This document shows, one piece after another, positions 44,055 to 54,715 of a stretch of 64,000 nucleotides of DNA. The stretch comes from Leptospira kemamanensis (GTDB taxonomy: Bacteria > Spirochaetota > Leptospiria > Leptospirales > Leptospiraceae). Location: positions 141,995 to 205,994 of the forward strand of contig NZ_RQGG01000028.1 of NCBI RefSeq assembly GCF_004769665.1, in the 5' to 3' direction. The notes beneath the pieces are model-generated. The model was not told the DNA's origin. It made no database searches and saw only the letters and a program-made list of their open reading frames with translations. The position numbers and the translations under genes were made by a program. Position 1 is the stretch's first letter. Every line of letters starts with the position of its first letter.

Positions 44055-45098
44055 ATGCACCAAAAATTATTCCTATTTTTAATCTGTTTCACATTCCATT
44101 GCCAAATTTCAAATAACATAACAACCGTTTCCCCTGTAGAAGAAAATCTTTACGAAGAATGGGCAGGATTTTCAATTTCTGATCCTATTCATAAAAAGGG
44201 AATGGATTTGAGTTGGAATCAATTGATCCAAACGAGAGAAGTGATCAGCTCCTACTTAACGACAAAAGCTTACAACCCCAAAGTCAAAACAGTAGTGTAT
44301 CCTTTTAGTGGGATTGATGTTTTAAATTTATTTTCTTTTTACCCACATTCTGAAAATTACATTCTCTTCGGTTTAGAAGATCCCGGTTTTCCGAGCAAAT
44401 ACAACGAATTATCAGAAAAAGAAAAGTCCATAGTCAAATCAGGGATTCGTTCTCTCTCCGATCACTTAGCGGGAAGAAATTATTTCACTTATCGCAAAAT
44501 GAAAGAAGAAACAAAGAAAAAAGAATTAAATGGAGCATACCCAGTCTTTGTTGCCTTTTTAAAACGTATGGGGAAGGAAATCCTAGATTCCAAGGAAGAA
44601 ATTATCGTCGGTAAAGGCATTGTATACAAAGGATTTTCCATACAATTATTTGATACCAGGTTAAACAAAAAAGAATCACTAACGTATTTTAAAATATTCT
44701 TAATTGGGAATGAAGGAATTCCTGGTGATGGTTTATATGAATACTTTACTCAGTTAGGAGAAATTGGAATTTTCACCAAGTCTGCAGAATATTTATTCCA
44801 TGGGGAAAAAAGAAAATCCTTCCGCGATTTGCTTTTAAAAAACGCTAAATTTGTGGTTCAAGATGAATCAGGTTTTCCGATTCGATTTTTTCCAGAAGAT
44901 TCTTGGAAACGGTCTATCTTTGGAAGGTATGAAAAATCTTGGAACTTGTCTGGAGCCGTGATTCCAGAAAACCAACCCGAACTTAAAAAATTAAGCCAAG
45001 GGACCAATGACCAAATTTTACCCTTTCCTTTTGGCTACGGATACTTAGGCACAAAGGACAACAGACAATCTGCCGTCCTCGTATTTGAAAAAAAATAA
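44055..45098 (+). CDS. Hypothetical lipoprotein
   Basis: A 347-residue protein with a hydrophobic N-terminus ending in THFHC-like residues (FLICFTFHC, Cys16), a possible leptospiral lipobox. The mature part is soluble and mixed alpha/beta; PFSGIDVLNLFSFYP, FGLEDPGFP and FPFGYGYLG stand out. I recognise no named family. No ribosome site precedes the ATG. It converges with the aldo/keto reductase gene. Confidence 0.6.
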   Translation: MHQKLFLFLICFTFHCQISNNITTVSPVEENLYEEWAGFSISDPIHKKGMDLSWNQLIQTREVISSYLTTKAYNPKVKTVVYPFSGIDVLNLFSFYPHSENYILFGLEDPGFPSKYNELSEKEKSIVKSGIRSLSDHLAGRNYFTYRKMKEETKKKELNGAYPVFVAFLKRMGKEILDSKEEIIVGKGIVYKGFSIQLFDTRLNKKESLTYFKIFLIGNEGIPGDGLYEYFTQLGEIGIFTKSAEYLFHGEKRKSFRDLLLKNAKFVVQDESGFPIRFFPEDSWKRSIFGRYEKSWNLSGAVIPENQPELKKLSQGTNDQILPFPFGYGYLGTKDNRQSAVLVFEKK

Positions 45099-45112
45099 AA
45101 CATGGAAAGGGA

Positions 45113-45940
45113 TTAAACTACCGTAGTTGGATCCCAACAAGTTCTGAAATTTTCATTCCAATTGGATATTTCATTCATATCTTCTGGTGATAATTGAAAA
45201 TCAAAAACATCTGCATTTTCTTTGATTCGAATTGGATTTTTTGATTTTGGTATCACCACATTTCCAGCTTGTAAGGACCAACGAATGAGAATTTGCGCAT
45301 TTGATTTGTTGTATTTTTTTGCTAACTTAGTGACGCGTTCGTCTTCCAATTTTTGTCCATGTGCTAACGGACTATAGGCTTCCAGTAAAATTCCTTTGGC
45401 ATTACAGTAGTTTTTAAGTTCTCTATCTTGTAAGAAGGGATGGAATTCTACTTGGTTCATCGCAGGAACGATTTCTGTTTCTTTGAGTAATTCTTCTAAA
45501 TGAGGAACCATAAAATTACTCACCCCAATGGATTTTGTTTTTCCCTCTTGTTTGATTTTTTCCAATGCTTTCCATGATTCGTTGCGTTTTCCGGAAACAG
45601 GAAAATGGATCAAATACATATCCACATAATCGGTTCCCAATTTTTGCAAAGAAACATCAATTGCTTTTTGGGCTTCCTCATAACCTTGGTCCGCATTCCA
45701 AAGTTTGGTGACGAGAAAAATATCACTCCGATTCACTCCACTTTCTCGAATGGCTGCTCCTACATCTGCTTCATTTCCATAAATGGCCGCCGTATCTATG
45801 TGGCGATATCCAGATTCCAAAGCAAATTTTACAGCTTCAAAACATTCTTTGGGGCGAGATTTCCAAACCCCTAATCCAAGGATGGGAATGGATACAGATT
45901 GGTTGGAAGGAACGGTAGAGTTTAACTTTAATTCAGCCAT
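45113..45940 (-). CDS. Aldo/keto reductase
   Basis: A 275-residue NADPH-dependent reductase of the 2,5-diketo-D-gluconate reductase type. The catalytic tetrad is visible: Asp in HIDTAAIYGNE (with Tyr), Lys in LVTKLWN, and His in MYLIHFP. The signatures GVSNF and VVIPKSKNPIRIKEN are present. The substrate is unknown; such enzymes often clear reactive aldehydes. It lies 70 bases after the ClpB-like gene on the same strand, behind a weak hairpin. Confidence 0.9.
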   Translation of the reverse strand: MAELKLNSTVPSNQSVSIPILGLGVWKSRPKECFEAVKFALESGYRHIDTAAIYGNEADVGAAIRESGVNRSDIFLVTKLWNADQGYEEAQKAIDVSLQKLGTDYVDMYLIHFPVSGKRNESWKALEKIKQEGKTKSIGVSNFMVPHLEELLKETEIVPAMNQVEFHPFLQDRELKNYCNAKGILLEAYSPLAHGQKLEDERVTKLAKKYNKSNAQILIRWSLQAGNVVIPKSKNPIRIKENADVFDFQLSPEDMNEISNWNENFRTCWDPTTVV

Positions 45941-46010
45941 ATGTAGTTATTTAGACGAAACTCCCAACCATAATGGATTCTATGATTGGGATAAATTTTA
46001 GATTTCTATC

Positions 46011-48398
46011 TTACTTAGGAGTGGAAACCATCTCTTGAATCAAAGCAAAATGTAAATCATCTCCATTCCAATCGGCTCGATACTTTCCTTCATTTATGGT
46101 TCCAGAAAGGATGGCTTTTGCTAAAGGTCGATTCACAATCCTGTTGAACACACTTCCAAGAGGTCGTGCACCAAATTTCGGATCAAATCCTTGTTCTCGC
46201 AAAATATGTTCCGTACTTTCGGAAAGTTCGATTACGATTCCTTTTACCTTCAAACGTTCATTGAGTAAACGAAGTTGTTTATCAATCAGTTTCTCCATAA
46301 TGGATGAATCTAACGAATGATAGGTCAATATTGCATCCAATCGTCCTAATACCTCTGGTTTAAAGTCTACATCTATATTCTTTGAATTTGTAGTGAGAAT
46401 CACAATGGTATTCTTAAAATTGATTGTCCTACCTTTATTATCCGTTAATCTACCTTCATCTAAAATTTGAAGTAAAATATCAGAAAAATCAGGATGTGCT
46501 TTTTCAACTTCATCAAACAAAACTACAGAATACGGTTTTCTTCGAATGGCTTCTGTTAAAATTCCACCTTCATCGTAACCAACATAACCTGCGGGAGCAC
46601 CGATTAGTTTTGCCACTGAATGTTTTTCTGAATACTCACTTAAGTCCAATCGAACGATATTTGTTTCTTGATCGAACAAAAACTTAGCAATGGCTTTTGC
46701 CGTTTCCGTTTTCCCTACACCTGTTGGACCTTTTAATAAAAAGGAACCAAGTGGTCTTGTCTCAGAAGAAATCCCTGCATACGAAGTCAAAAGTGTATCT
46801 GCAATTTCACGAATGGATTCTTTTTGTCCATACACCACTGAATTCAAATCATCTTCCAAATGAAGAAGATTCTCCTGTTTGGTTTTTAGAATTTTTTCAA
46901 CAGGGATTCCGGTTTGTCTTGCGATGACAGCCGCTATGTGATTTCTCTCTAAAATCCAACTATTTTGGAAAGTGTTTAATTCCTTTTCTAATTCAGGTAA
47001 TACTGCATACTTCAAACGCGAAGCTTCTGTATAATCTGCTCTTTGTTGTGCTGCATCCAAATCAAACTTCACTCGATCAATTTTATTTTTGATCGAAGCA
47101 ATTTGTTTCAAAGAATTGACTTCTTTTTCCCAAATCTCTTTACCCGCTTGGAATTTTTTCTCTAACGTTTCGATTTCCTTGAGAATTTCTTCGTTTTTCT
47201 TTTCTACTTGAGCAAAGATTTTTTTGGAACGAATTTCACTCTCTAGTTCCACGAGTTCAGTCGGCATAGCTTCCGCAGAAAGTTTTAATGCGGACGCTGC
47301 TTCATCCACTAAATCAATCGCCTTGTCTGGCAAAAACTTATCAGTGATGTATTGGTCTGACAAAAGAACTGATGCGTAAATTGCTTCATCTGAGATTTTG
47401 ATTCCATGATGAATTTCATGTTTATCACGAATCCCCATTAGAATTTCAATCGCATCCTCTTTACTTGGTTCGTTTACAGGCACGGCACGAAATCTTCTTT
47501 CTAATGCTTGGTCACCAAGAATGTACTTCTGAAATTCATCCCCAGTTGTAGCTCCAATACAATGTAATTCTCCCCGTGCCAGTGCTGGTTTCAACAGATT
47601 GGCTGCATCCATTGCGCCTTCTGTTTTTCCAGCTCCTACCAATTGATGAATTTCATCGATAAAAAGAATCGCCTCTCCTGCTTGTCCTTTGATGTAACGC
47701 AAAAGTGCAGTTAGTTTTTCTTCAAACTCTCCGCGATATTTGGTACCTGCCATCAATTGTCCCATATCGAGGGAATAAATCGTTTTTCCTTTTAGTACAT
47801 CTGGAACTCTACCTTTTACAATTTGTTCCGCGAGACCTTCAACGATTGCAGTTTTACCAACACCAGCACTACCAACTAACACTGGATTGTTTTTAGATCT
47901 TCTGCCAAGAATTTCCATTACAGAACGAATTTCTTTACTACGTCCGATGACAGGATCCAACTTCCCTTCTCTTGCCAAATCATTGAGATTCACTAAAAAA
48001 TTGGGAACCTCTTCATCTGTTTCCTTTACGTTCAATTCTTCGTAATTGATTTTTAGCTCTGGTAAAATCTGGGGTAAAAATTTTAAAAAGTCGGCTTCCT
48101 TTAATTCTTCTCTTCCATTCTCAGCAGCTCTCGAAGAAGCCATGGTAAACCATTGTGCCAGTTTTGGTGAAGTTCGGAGGGATTCGAAGGGAATTTCCCC
48201 TGATGCCCGCGCTTGTTTCTTTAAAAACTCATCCACGGTAGATTTATATTTCAGTAACGTTTTTCCCGAAACAGAAGTAGGTAGGGTCATAAAGCCCCAA
48301 ACCAAATGATAAGGAGTGATTTCTGTATTTTGTCTCCTCATCGCCTCTGTCTGTGCAATGTCCAAGGCTCCTTGGACGTTAGAGTCATATTGTTTCAT
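46011..48398 (-). CDS. clpB: ClpB-type AAA+ disaggregase
   Basis: A 795-residue Hsp100 protein: an N domain (about 1-135), first AAA+ module with GSAGVGKTA and [14 protein letters not shown], a coiled-coil middle domain of about 115 residues (about 395-510), and second AAA+ module with GPTGVGKTE and [10 protein letters not shown]. The long middle domain and the absence of an IGF/VGF loop for ClpP point to ClpB, not ClpA/ClpC. It is some 60 residues shorter than typical ClpB (about 860), so it may be a second paralogue. A CIRCE element 15 bases upstream of ATG predicts HrcA control. Confidence 0.87.
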   Translation of the reverse strand: MKQYDSNVQGALDIAQTEAMRRQNTEITPYHLVWGFMTLPTSVSGKTLLKYKSTVDEFLKKQARASGEIPFESLRTSPKLAQWFTMASSRAAENGREELKEADFLKFLPQILPELKINYEELNVKETDEEVPNFLVNLNDLAREGKLDPVIGRSKEIRSVMEILGRRSKNNPVLVGSAGVGKTAIVEGLAEQIVKGRVPDVLKGKTIYSLDMGQLMAGTKYRGEFEEKLTALLRYIKGQAGEAILFIDEIHQLVGAGKTEGAMDAANLLKPALARGELHCIGATTGDEFQKYILGDQALERRFRAVPVNEPSKEDAIEILMGIRDKHEIHHGIKISDEAIYASVLLSDQYITDKFLPDKAIDLVDEAASALKLSAEAMPTELVELESEIRSKKIFAQVEKKNEEILKEIETLEKKFQAGKEIWEKEVNSLKQIASIKNKIDRVKFDLDAAQQRADYTEASRLKYAVLPELEKELNTFQNSWILERNHIAAVIARQTGIPVEKILKTKQENLLHLEDDLNSVVYGQKESIREIADTLLTSYAGISSETRPLGSFLLKGPTGVGKTETAKAIAKFLFDQETNIVRLDLSEYSEKHSVAKLIGAPAGYVGYDEGGILTEAIRRKPYSVVLFDEVEKAHPDFSDILLQILDEGRLTDNKGRTINFKNTIVILTTNSKNIDVDFKPEVLGRLDAILTYHSLDSSIMEKLIDKQLRLLNERLKVKGIVIELSESTEHILREQGFDPKFGARPLGSVFNRIVNRPLAKAILSGTINEGKYRADWNGDDLHFALIQEMVSTPK

Positions 48399-48413
48399 AG
48401 TGTTTCCTCACTT

Positions 48414-48440
48414 TTAGCACTCTAAGCCTTAGACTGCTAA
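48414..48440 (-). promoter_or_regulatory. CIRCE element (HrcA operator)
   Basis: TTAGCACTC-N9-GACTGCTAA differs from the CIRCE consensus TTAGCACTC-N9-GAGTGCTAA at one base only. It sits between the ATG of the ClpB-type gene (48398) and its upstream region, the normal place for HrcA to repress heat-shock genes. The dyad CTTGTTACAAG at 48450-48460 lies just upstream. Confidence 0.9.
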
Positions 48441-48556
48441 TTCTAGGTTCTTGTTACAAGTTTTTTTTTGGAAAAGGGCTTTCTTTACACCCTTCCTGCG
48501 AAAAACCTAGGGAAGAATCCCAAACCAAATATTCCCATCACGAGAAAGGAAACCAA

Positions 48557-50560
48557 ATGGTCGCTCGTGAGGACTTGAGAGCAAATCGAAATAGGAGAAT
48601 TGTGAATTTAGTGAAATTTTACAGGAAGGGTAAATGGATCGCTTTTGTATCTTTACTGTATCTGGCTCTTTTTGCTTCCCCCCTCTCGTCTCTTCCTATA
48701 TCCATTGAAGAATCACAAAATTACCGAGACATCGGAAAATACTTTGAGTATACAATTCCCAAAAACCCGGAAGCGGGACTGAATGAAATTCTACGTGAAG
48801 ACACCCTCTGGAGGCAGAATGCGAAAAGTGTCATTCTTTTTCCTAGATCCCAACATCCAGTATGGATCAAAATCACGCTCATCCATTATGGAAATCTTCC
48901 ACACACTTACTTTTTACATCTATCGAATCCAGTAGTGGATGTGTTTGAACTCCATACCGAAATCAATGGGAAGTGGAAAACCGTTTGGTCTGGAGAACAG
49001 ATCTTACAAAGGAATAAACCGATTTATTCTCATATCTCCGCCTTTCCCATCACTCTCTCTCCAAATGAATCCAAAACCGTTTATCTAAAAATCAAATCAG
49101 ACAATCCAATTTTTAGTTTTGTTTCGATTTATAATGCGAGAACGTTTATCGCTTACTCAAAAAAACAAGACATCTTTTTTGCGGCATACTTTGGCGCGGG
49201 TTTTATGATGTTTATGTTTAGTTTGTTTTTAGCACATACACTGCGATATAAAAAGTTTTTTTATTTTTTCTTTTATCTAGCAACAATCCTTCTATTGAAT
49301 ACGTATTCCACTGGCTTCATTCAATACATTGAGTTTGGAAATTCCAATACTTGGAAAAATTATTTATTCCCGATCACCATTCTTGTGACATCCATCTTTG
49401 GATTGTTGTTTACCTTGGAATTCCTTGAGATCAAACAAACATATCCAAAATTGAATCGATTTACTAATGGCTATATTTTACTTCTGATTTTATCCAATCT
49501 AATGATATTTGTATTGGAATTAAGAAACTTTATTCAATTATCAATTTTACTCGTAATATTCCCCATTCTAATTGCGATTGTGATATCCATATTAACATTG
49601 TATAAAAGCAAAAAGAAACTCGAAGTTTTGTTATTTTTATTAGCATTTGGATCGATTTTAATTGGCGCTTGTATCAATACCTTTACCGTACAAGGATTAT
49701 TAAAACCATATCATTTTGCTTCGTATTCATTACCATTAGGATCTGCGTTGGAAGTTTTTTTCTTATCACTTGCACTTGTCTTACGTGTATCTGACTATAG
49801 AAAATCGATAGAAGAAAAACAAGAATTAGATCTACAATTAAAAATTGCGCAGAAACTACAAAATGGTTTATTACCAAAAAAGCGTTCCCATGCACTACAG
49901 TATCCTCTTGGATTTCGTTATTCTCCTGCAACGGATATAGGTGGTGACTTTGTTGAAATCATTGTAAAAGAAAATGAAATAGGATTATTTTTATGTGATG
50001 TATCAGGCCACGGGATTCCCGCTGCTATGATTGCATCAATGACAAAGGTTACACTAGAAATTTGGAACGAAATTTTAGATAAACCAGTATTAGCTGCTGA
50101 AAAAATCAGAAAATCTCTACTGAGTTCTTTATCGGGTCATTTTTTAAGCGCATTTTTTGTGTATTTAAATCCCAAAGAAAGTATTCTAAGGATAGCAAAT
50201 GCGGGGCATTTACCACTACTCCACATTGATCGAAATGGAATCATCACCACTTACACAAGTTATGGACGTGCGATCAACGAACACATACAATCAGATATGA
50301 TCGAAAAAACGTTTCCTCTCCCAACGGAAGGAACCCTCATTCTATTTACTGATGGTGTCATTGAAGCAAGAAATATACATACAGGTGAGTTATTCGGTGA
50401 GGAAAGATTTTATTCACTCATTCAATCCTTAGCAAAAGAAGGTCCTCAAAAACTTTGTGATACTGTTGTTTCGGAAATCGAAAAATTTCAACACACAAAA
50501 CGATCCGACGACGACATTACGATTCTTGCGTTATCACTCAACCCAAATATCGAAAACTAA
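48557..50560 (+). CDS. 7TMR-DISM sensor with SpoIIE-type phosphatase
   Basis: A 667-residue membrane protein. Signal anchor, an extracytoplasmic domain of about 160 residues with the 7TMR-DISMED2 look (HPVWIKITLIHYG, FELHTEINGKWKTVW), about seven helices (about 210-415), a short coiled coil, and a C-terminal PP2C-like SpoIIE domain. Metal-site motifs are GGDFVE, DVSGHGIPAAM, LFTDGVIEAR and SDDDITIL. It probably dephosphorylates an anti-sigma-factor antagonist in response to an external ligand, though no such partner is in the window. AAAGGAAA precedes ATG. Confidence 0.9.
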   Translation: MVAREDLRANRNRRIVNLVKFYRKGKWIAFVSLLYLALFASPLSSLPISIEESQNYRDIGKYFEYTIPKNPEAGLNEILREDTLWRQNAKSVILFPRSQHPVWIKITLIHYGNLPHTYFLHLSNPVVDVFELHTEINGKWKTVWSGEQILQRNKPIYSHISAFPITLSPNESKTVYLKIKSDNPIFSFVSIYNARTFIAYSKKQDIFFAAYFGAGFMMFMFSLFLAHTLRYKKFFYFFFYLATILLLNTYSTGFIQYIEFGNSNTWKNYLFPITILVTSIFGLLFTLEFLEIKQTYPKLNRFTNGYILLLILSNLMIFVLELRNFIQLSILLVIFPILIAIVISILTLYKSKKKLEVLLFLLAFGSILIGACINTFTVQGLLKPYHFASYSLPLGSALEVFFLSLALVLRVSDYRKSIEEKQELDLQLKIAQKLQNGLLPKKRSHALQYPLGFRYSPATDIGGDFVEIIVKENEIGLFLCDVSGHGIPAAMIASMTKVTLEIWNEILDKPVLAAEKIRKSLLSSLSGHFLSAFFVYLNPKESILRIANAGHLPLLHIDRNGIITTYTSYGRAINEHIQSDMIEKTFPLPTEGTLILFTDGVIEARNIHTGELFGEERFYSLIQSLAKEGPQKLCDTVVSEIEKFQHTKRSDDDITILALSLNPNIEN

Positions 50561-50563
50561 AAT

Positions 50564-52735
50564 TTAATTACCTATCCAAATATGAAGTTGATTCAATAAA
50601 TCATTTGGATTAAATGGTTTTGATATAAAATCATTCATCCCAACGGTTTTGATTTGTTGTCTAGTTTCGATTTGTGCGGATGCTGTTAAGGCGATGATTG
50701 GCAATTCTTTCCAAATTTGATTTTTTCTGATTTCGACTGAGGCTTGATATCCATCCATCTCTGGCATATGTAAATCCATTAGAATCAAATCTACGGTTTG
50801 CTTAGAAAGAATCTCTAAAACTTCCAATCCATTGGCTGCTTCAAGAGTTTTGATACCCCAACGATTTAAAAACCGAATCACAATACTTCGATTGATAGAA
50901 ATATCATCCGCAACAATCACTATTTTCCCTTTTAAAACTTCGTTGTTTTGGTTATTCGTGATAGTAATGAATTCATTGGTTTTTCCAATTTTACAAGGTA
51001 AGGTAAAGGAAAACTGCGATCCTACTCCTAATACCGATTTGACTGCAATATTACCATTCATAAGTTCTACCAATGCCTTAGAAATAGCAAGACCTAATCC
51101 CGATCCCCCATACTTCCTTGTTGTATCCTGATTCGCTTGAGTAAATTTTTCAAAAATGAAATTCAATTTGTTTGCTTCAATTCCAATCCCTGTATCAGAA
51201 ATTTCAAATTTAAGTTCAATTGTATCCTCCTCCATTGGTTCCACTTTTAATTTTAAGTGTATTGATCCTTTTTGAGTAAACTTTAACGCATTTGATAATA
51301 GATTATTCAAAATTTGCAGAAGCCGTGTTGGGTCAGTATGGATGTATTCAGGTAAGTTAGGATCTAAATCCAATTGAAAATCTAACAATTTTTCATTGGC
51401 TCTAACTTGAAAGGAAGTAGTGATCGATTTTAAAAACTCTTTTATGTTAAAATCAATTGCTTCAATGACAACTAGTCGTTCTTCAATTTTATTAAAATCT
51501 AATATATCATTGATCAAAGATAAAAGTGACTCACTAGAGAACTTTAAATTTTTTAGATTTTCTAATTGTTCTGGTCTGGGATTTTCTTCCATTAACCATA
51601 AAGATAAACCAATGACTGCATTGAGAGGTGTCCTGAGTTCATGGCTCATATTTGATAGAAATTCAGACTTCGCTTTATTTGCATCTTCCGCTTTCTTTTT
51701 GGCTTCAATCAGTTCCTTTTCATAAACAATGGACTTTGTGACATCGACTAAAACAGAACGGCTTCGAATCATCTCGCCGTTACTTGCATAAATGGCAGTA
51801 GATGATAAATTGACAAACATGGTTTGCCCATTTTTTTTGTTGACTTCAAAGATTAAATTATTGATAAAACCTTGTTTTTTAAACAAAGGGAAGTTGGATA
51901 AAAATATTTCCTTACTATTTTCCGTTAAAAGATCGATCCATTTTTTCTGACCAACTAATTCATTTTCCGAATATCCAAGCCATTCACATTCTGTATGATT
52001 GATTTTTAAAAATCCACCATTCGGATCTAAACTATGAAACCCGACAGGGGAATACTGATATAAATCTTCAATTTCCGAAAAACGGTCTTCAATGACTTCC
52101 TTTTCCACAATCGAACGAATACTTTTTCTTAGAACAAAGATCATCCAAAAAATAAGAAAAGATAATAAAAGAAATAGACTTCCCGAAACAACGATTAACC
52201 GATCATTCAATTGTTTATGAGATAAAAATTCGCGTTCATCTCGAATCAGTTTTTGAAATAAAAATTGATCAAAAAAGGTTCGAAATTCAGTCATCTTTCG
52301 ATTTCCTTCGATAAGAGTCGCAAGAGTTGGAATACGAAGTGGGCGTGTTGTGATGTAAGAATCAATTTGAGTTAACTTCAAATGACTCAAACGAAATAAC
52401 TCCTCCAATCCTTTCGCATCAACATCCTCCACGTTCTTCGTTAAATAGATTTCAAGTGAATTCAATTCTGTTTTGGATGTATGGTACGGTATTAAAAAAT
52501 TTGGATCTTTCGATAGGAGATAGCCTCTGACTCCAGTCTCTGCATCTTTTAGAAAGGAGGCATAATCTTTCAGTTTTGCATTCCATTCTTTTTTCTGTTC
52601 GAATTGAATGACTTTCGTGCGACTATGAAATACTTGGTAGAAGAAAAAGAATGATGAAAAAACTAAAAATGTTAATGTGAGCCAAAGAAATCCAAGATAA
52701 TAAGGTAATATTCTTTTTTGGTCCAAAAAATTCAT
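50564..52735 (-). CDS. CHASE3-PAS hybrid histidine kinase
   Basis: A 723-residue hybrid kinase. Two helices (about 12-34, 180-203) bracket a CHASE3-like sensor with DAETGVRGYLLSKDPNFL. Then come PAS (about 220-345), HisKA with FLSNMSHELRTPLNAVIG, HATPase (LLSNALKFT, DTGIGI, GSGLGLAIS) and a receiver (about 605-722; VDLILMDLHMPEMDGY, SKPFNP). It is the last gene of an apparent four-gene series that begins with the P-type ATPase. Ends four bases from the converging phosphatase gene. Confidence 0.92.
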   Translation of the reverse strand: MNFLDQKRILPYYLGFLWLTLTFLVFSSFFFFYQVFHSRTKVIQFEQKKEWNAKLKDYASFLKDAETGVRGYLLSKDPNFLIPYHTSKTELNSLEIYLTKNVEDVDAKGLEELFRLSHLKLTQIDSYITTRPLRIPTLATLIEGNRKMTEFRTFFDQFLFQKLIRDEREFLSHKQLNDRLIVVSGSLFLLLSFLIFWMIFVLRKSIRSIVEKEVIEDRFSEIEDLYQYSPVGFHSLDPNGGFLKINHTECEWLGYSENELVGQKKWIDLLTENSKEIFLSNFPLFKKQGFINNLIFEVNKKNGQTMFVNLSSTAIYASNGEMIRSRSVLVDVTKSIVYEKELIEAKKKAEDANKAKSEFLSNMSHELRTPLNAVIGLSLWLMEENPRPEQLENLKNLKFSSESLLSLINDILDFNKIEERLVVIEAIDFNIKEFLKSITTSFQVRANEKLLDFQLDLDPNLPEYIHTDPTRLLQILNNLLSNALKFTQKGSIHLKLKVEPMEEDTIELKFEISDTGIGIEANKLNFIFEKFTQANQDTTRKYGGSGLGLAISKALVELMNGNIAVKSVLGVGSQFSFTLPCKIGKTNEFITITNNQNNEVLKGKIVIVADDISINRSIVIRFLNRWGIKTLEAANGLEVLEILSKQTVDLILMDLHMPEMDGYQASVEIRKNQIWKELPIIALTASAQIETRQQIKTVGMNDFISKPFNPNDLLNQLHIWIGN

Positions 52736-52779
52736 CTGAACCTATTGTCATATTCGAAACTCATGAACTTGTCAATTGA

Positions 52780-54708
52780 TTAAAGCATGGCTTTCCAAGC
52801 AGGAAAATACAAATCAAACTTGGTTCCTTTCCCTGGATTGGAGTCAGCAAGAATTGCCCCACCCATTTTCACTATAATTCCATAGATGATGGATAATCCA
52901 AGGCCTGTCCCCTTTCCACCTTTGGTACTAAAAAATGGATCAAAAATTTTGTCCAAAATTTCTTTTGGAATTCCCGTACCATTATCTTCAAAACTTAGTT
53001 TCCAATATTCTGTATTTTTCATAAACCTTACTTGAAACAAATCAGATTTTTCATAGGAAACTTTTTCTAATCGGATTGTAATCTTTGGATTTGTAACTTC
53101 TTGAAGTGCAAATATGGAATTTTCATATAAATTGGAAAGAATTTGAAATATCTGAATAGAATCTGCTTCAATAAAAGCAGGCTCATCGCCCAAGTCCGTA
53201 AATAAAGAAATTTGGTTTGTGGATACAAACCTAAATTCATTCAAGACTTGCACTAATTGTTCTTTCAAATCCAATTGATTGGAAGTCGAATGATCAATTT
53301 TTGAATAAGTAAGTATTTGTTGAATTAAATTTTTTGCACGTTCCAAGGATTTGGAAATCCCTTCAATGGCAGGTATGGATTTTTGGATGATGTCATCCGA
53401 GTCATTTTTAGACCACTCAGCATTGAGAAAGGAAATATAAGCCATCATCGGTGTTAATAAATTATTAAAATCATGAGCAATGCCACCTGCAAAAGTGCCC
53501 AATGCTTCTAATTTCTGAGCTTGAGCATAAGCTCTTTCTAATACAATTTTTTCAGTAATATCTTTCGCTTCTAAAACTATATAGAAAATTTTTCCATTGG
53601 CATCATTCAAAGAATAAAAATCACAATCAAAATACTTTTCTCTTCCATCTAAAAGTTTATAGGACACAAACACTTCAAAAGTTTGGTTTTTAAGTGCTAA
53701 TTTCATTCCATAGGTAAGTTTTTTAATCGAATCTTCATTGGAATTGGAAAAGATTGAACTAATCAATTCTAACCCTTGAACATCGGCTTCATTTCTTTCG
53801 AAAGAAAGCATGGCATTTCGGTTCATACGAATGATATGACCTTGTAAATCCAATAAAAAAATAGCTTGTGAAGAATTATTAAAAATCCCTTTGAATAATT
53901 GTTCATTCAATTGAATTGAATTTTCTAAACTGGAAACATCAGTGATATCATGAATGGTTCCAAAAATACGAAACCGATTTTCTTCAAAACGTTCCGCTTC
54001 CAACCAAAGATTTACTTTTTTTCGTCCTACTTTTGTGTTTAAATGAAGAACCAGTTCTTTGGATACATTTTCATTCATCACTTCCTTCCAAATGGATTGG
54101 ATCGTGAGTTTTTCTTCTATATCCAAAAGTGACCAAACTTTTTCCATCAATGGGAATTCACTGAATTCAAATCCTAATATACGATATAACTCAAGTGACC
54201 AAAGGGTATTGTTTTCCGGGAAGATGACTTCGAAGTGTCCTAAATGGGAAATCTTTTGTGATCGAGTTAAAATTTCCTCCCCATGCACCAACATCTCCCA
54301 TGCTTTTTTTTGAGATTGTTTGAGTCGAAAGGCTTCTAACTCGCGGTTCACTACAAACGGAAGTTTGATGATGGAAGATTTTGGTAAAAATTCTGAAGCA
54401 CCTAAATTGAGATATTCAGAGGCAGACTCTTCTGGTATGAATTCAGTGATTAAGATGACGGGTAAATCGGGATGATAATCTTTCACTTTCTTAATGACAT
54501 ATTTGCCATCAAAGTCAGGAAGATAAAAATCAGAAATGACGATATCCCAATTCTGTTTTGATATTTTTTGATCAAATTCAGATTTCCATTCCACTCGCTC
54601 AGATGTAATCACAAATCCAAAGTTCTGTAGAACAGAAACGATTGCTTTATAAGATGCAAGAGAATCTTCTACGACCAAGACATTGATCTTTTTTTGTGAA
54701 TCCATCAT
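52780..54708 (-). CDS. Receiver-PAS-histidine kinase
   Basis: A 642-residue soluble protein. The receiver (about 8-125) has phospho-Asp60 in [14 protein letters not shown], followed by two PAS regions (about 150-260 and 270-390), HisKA with [16 protein letters not shown], and an HATPase ([20 protein letters not shown]). It follows the patatin gene after 7 bases and precedes the hybrid kinase gene by 44, so the two kinases may act in one phosphorelay: the hybrid's output could reach this receiver or the reverse. That is inference. Confidence 0.9.
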   Translation of the reverse strand: MMDSQKKINVLVVEDSLASYKAIVSVLQNFGFVITSERVEWKSEFDQKISKQNWDIVISDFYLPDFDGKYVIKKVKDYHPDLPVILITEFIPEESASEYLNLGASEFLPKSSIIKLPFVVNRELEAFRLKQSQKKAWEMLVHGEEILTRSQKISHLGHFEVIFPENNTLWSLELYRILGFEFSEFPLMEKVWSLLDIEEKLTIQSIWKEVMNENVSKELVLHLNTKVGRKKVNLWLEAERFEENRFRIFGTIHDITDVSSLENSIQLNEQLFKGIFNNSSQAIFLLDLQGHIIRMNRNAMLSFERNEADVQGLELISSIFSNSNEDSIKKLTYGMKLALKNQTFEVFVSYKLLDGREKYFDCDFYSLNDANGKIFYIVLEAKDITEKIVLERAYAQAQKLEALGTFAGGIAHDFNNLLTPMMAYISFLNAEWSKNDSDDIIQKSIPAIEGISKSLERAKNLIQQILTYSKIDHSTSNQLDLKEQLVQVLNEFRFVSTNQISLFTDLGDEPAFIEADSIQIFQILSNLYENSIFALQEVTNPKITIRLEKVSYEKSDLFQVRFMKNTEYWKLSFEDNGTGIPKEILDKIFDPFFSTKGGKGTGLGLSIIYGIIVKMGGAILADSNPGKGTKFDLYFPAWKAML

Positions 54709-54715
54709 TTAGTAA

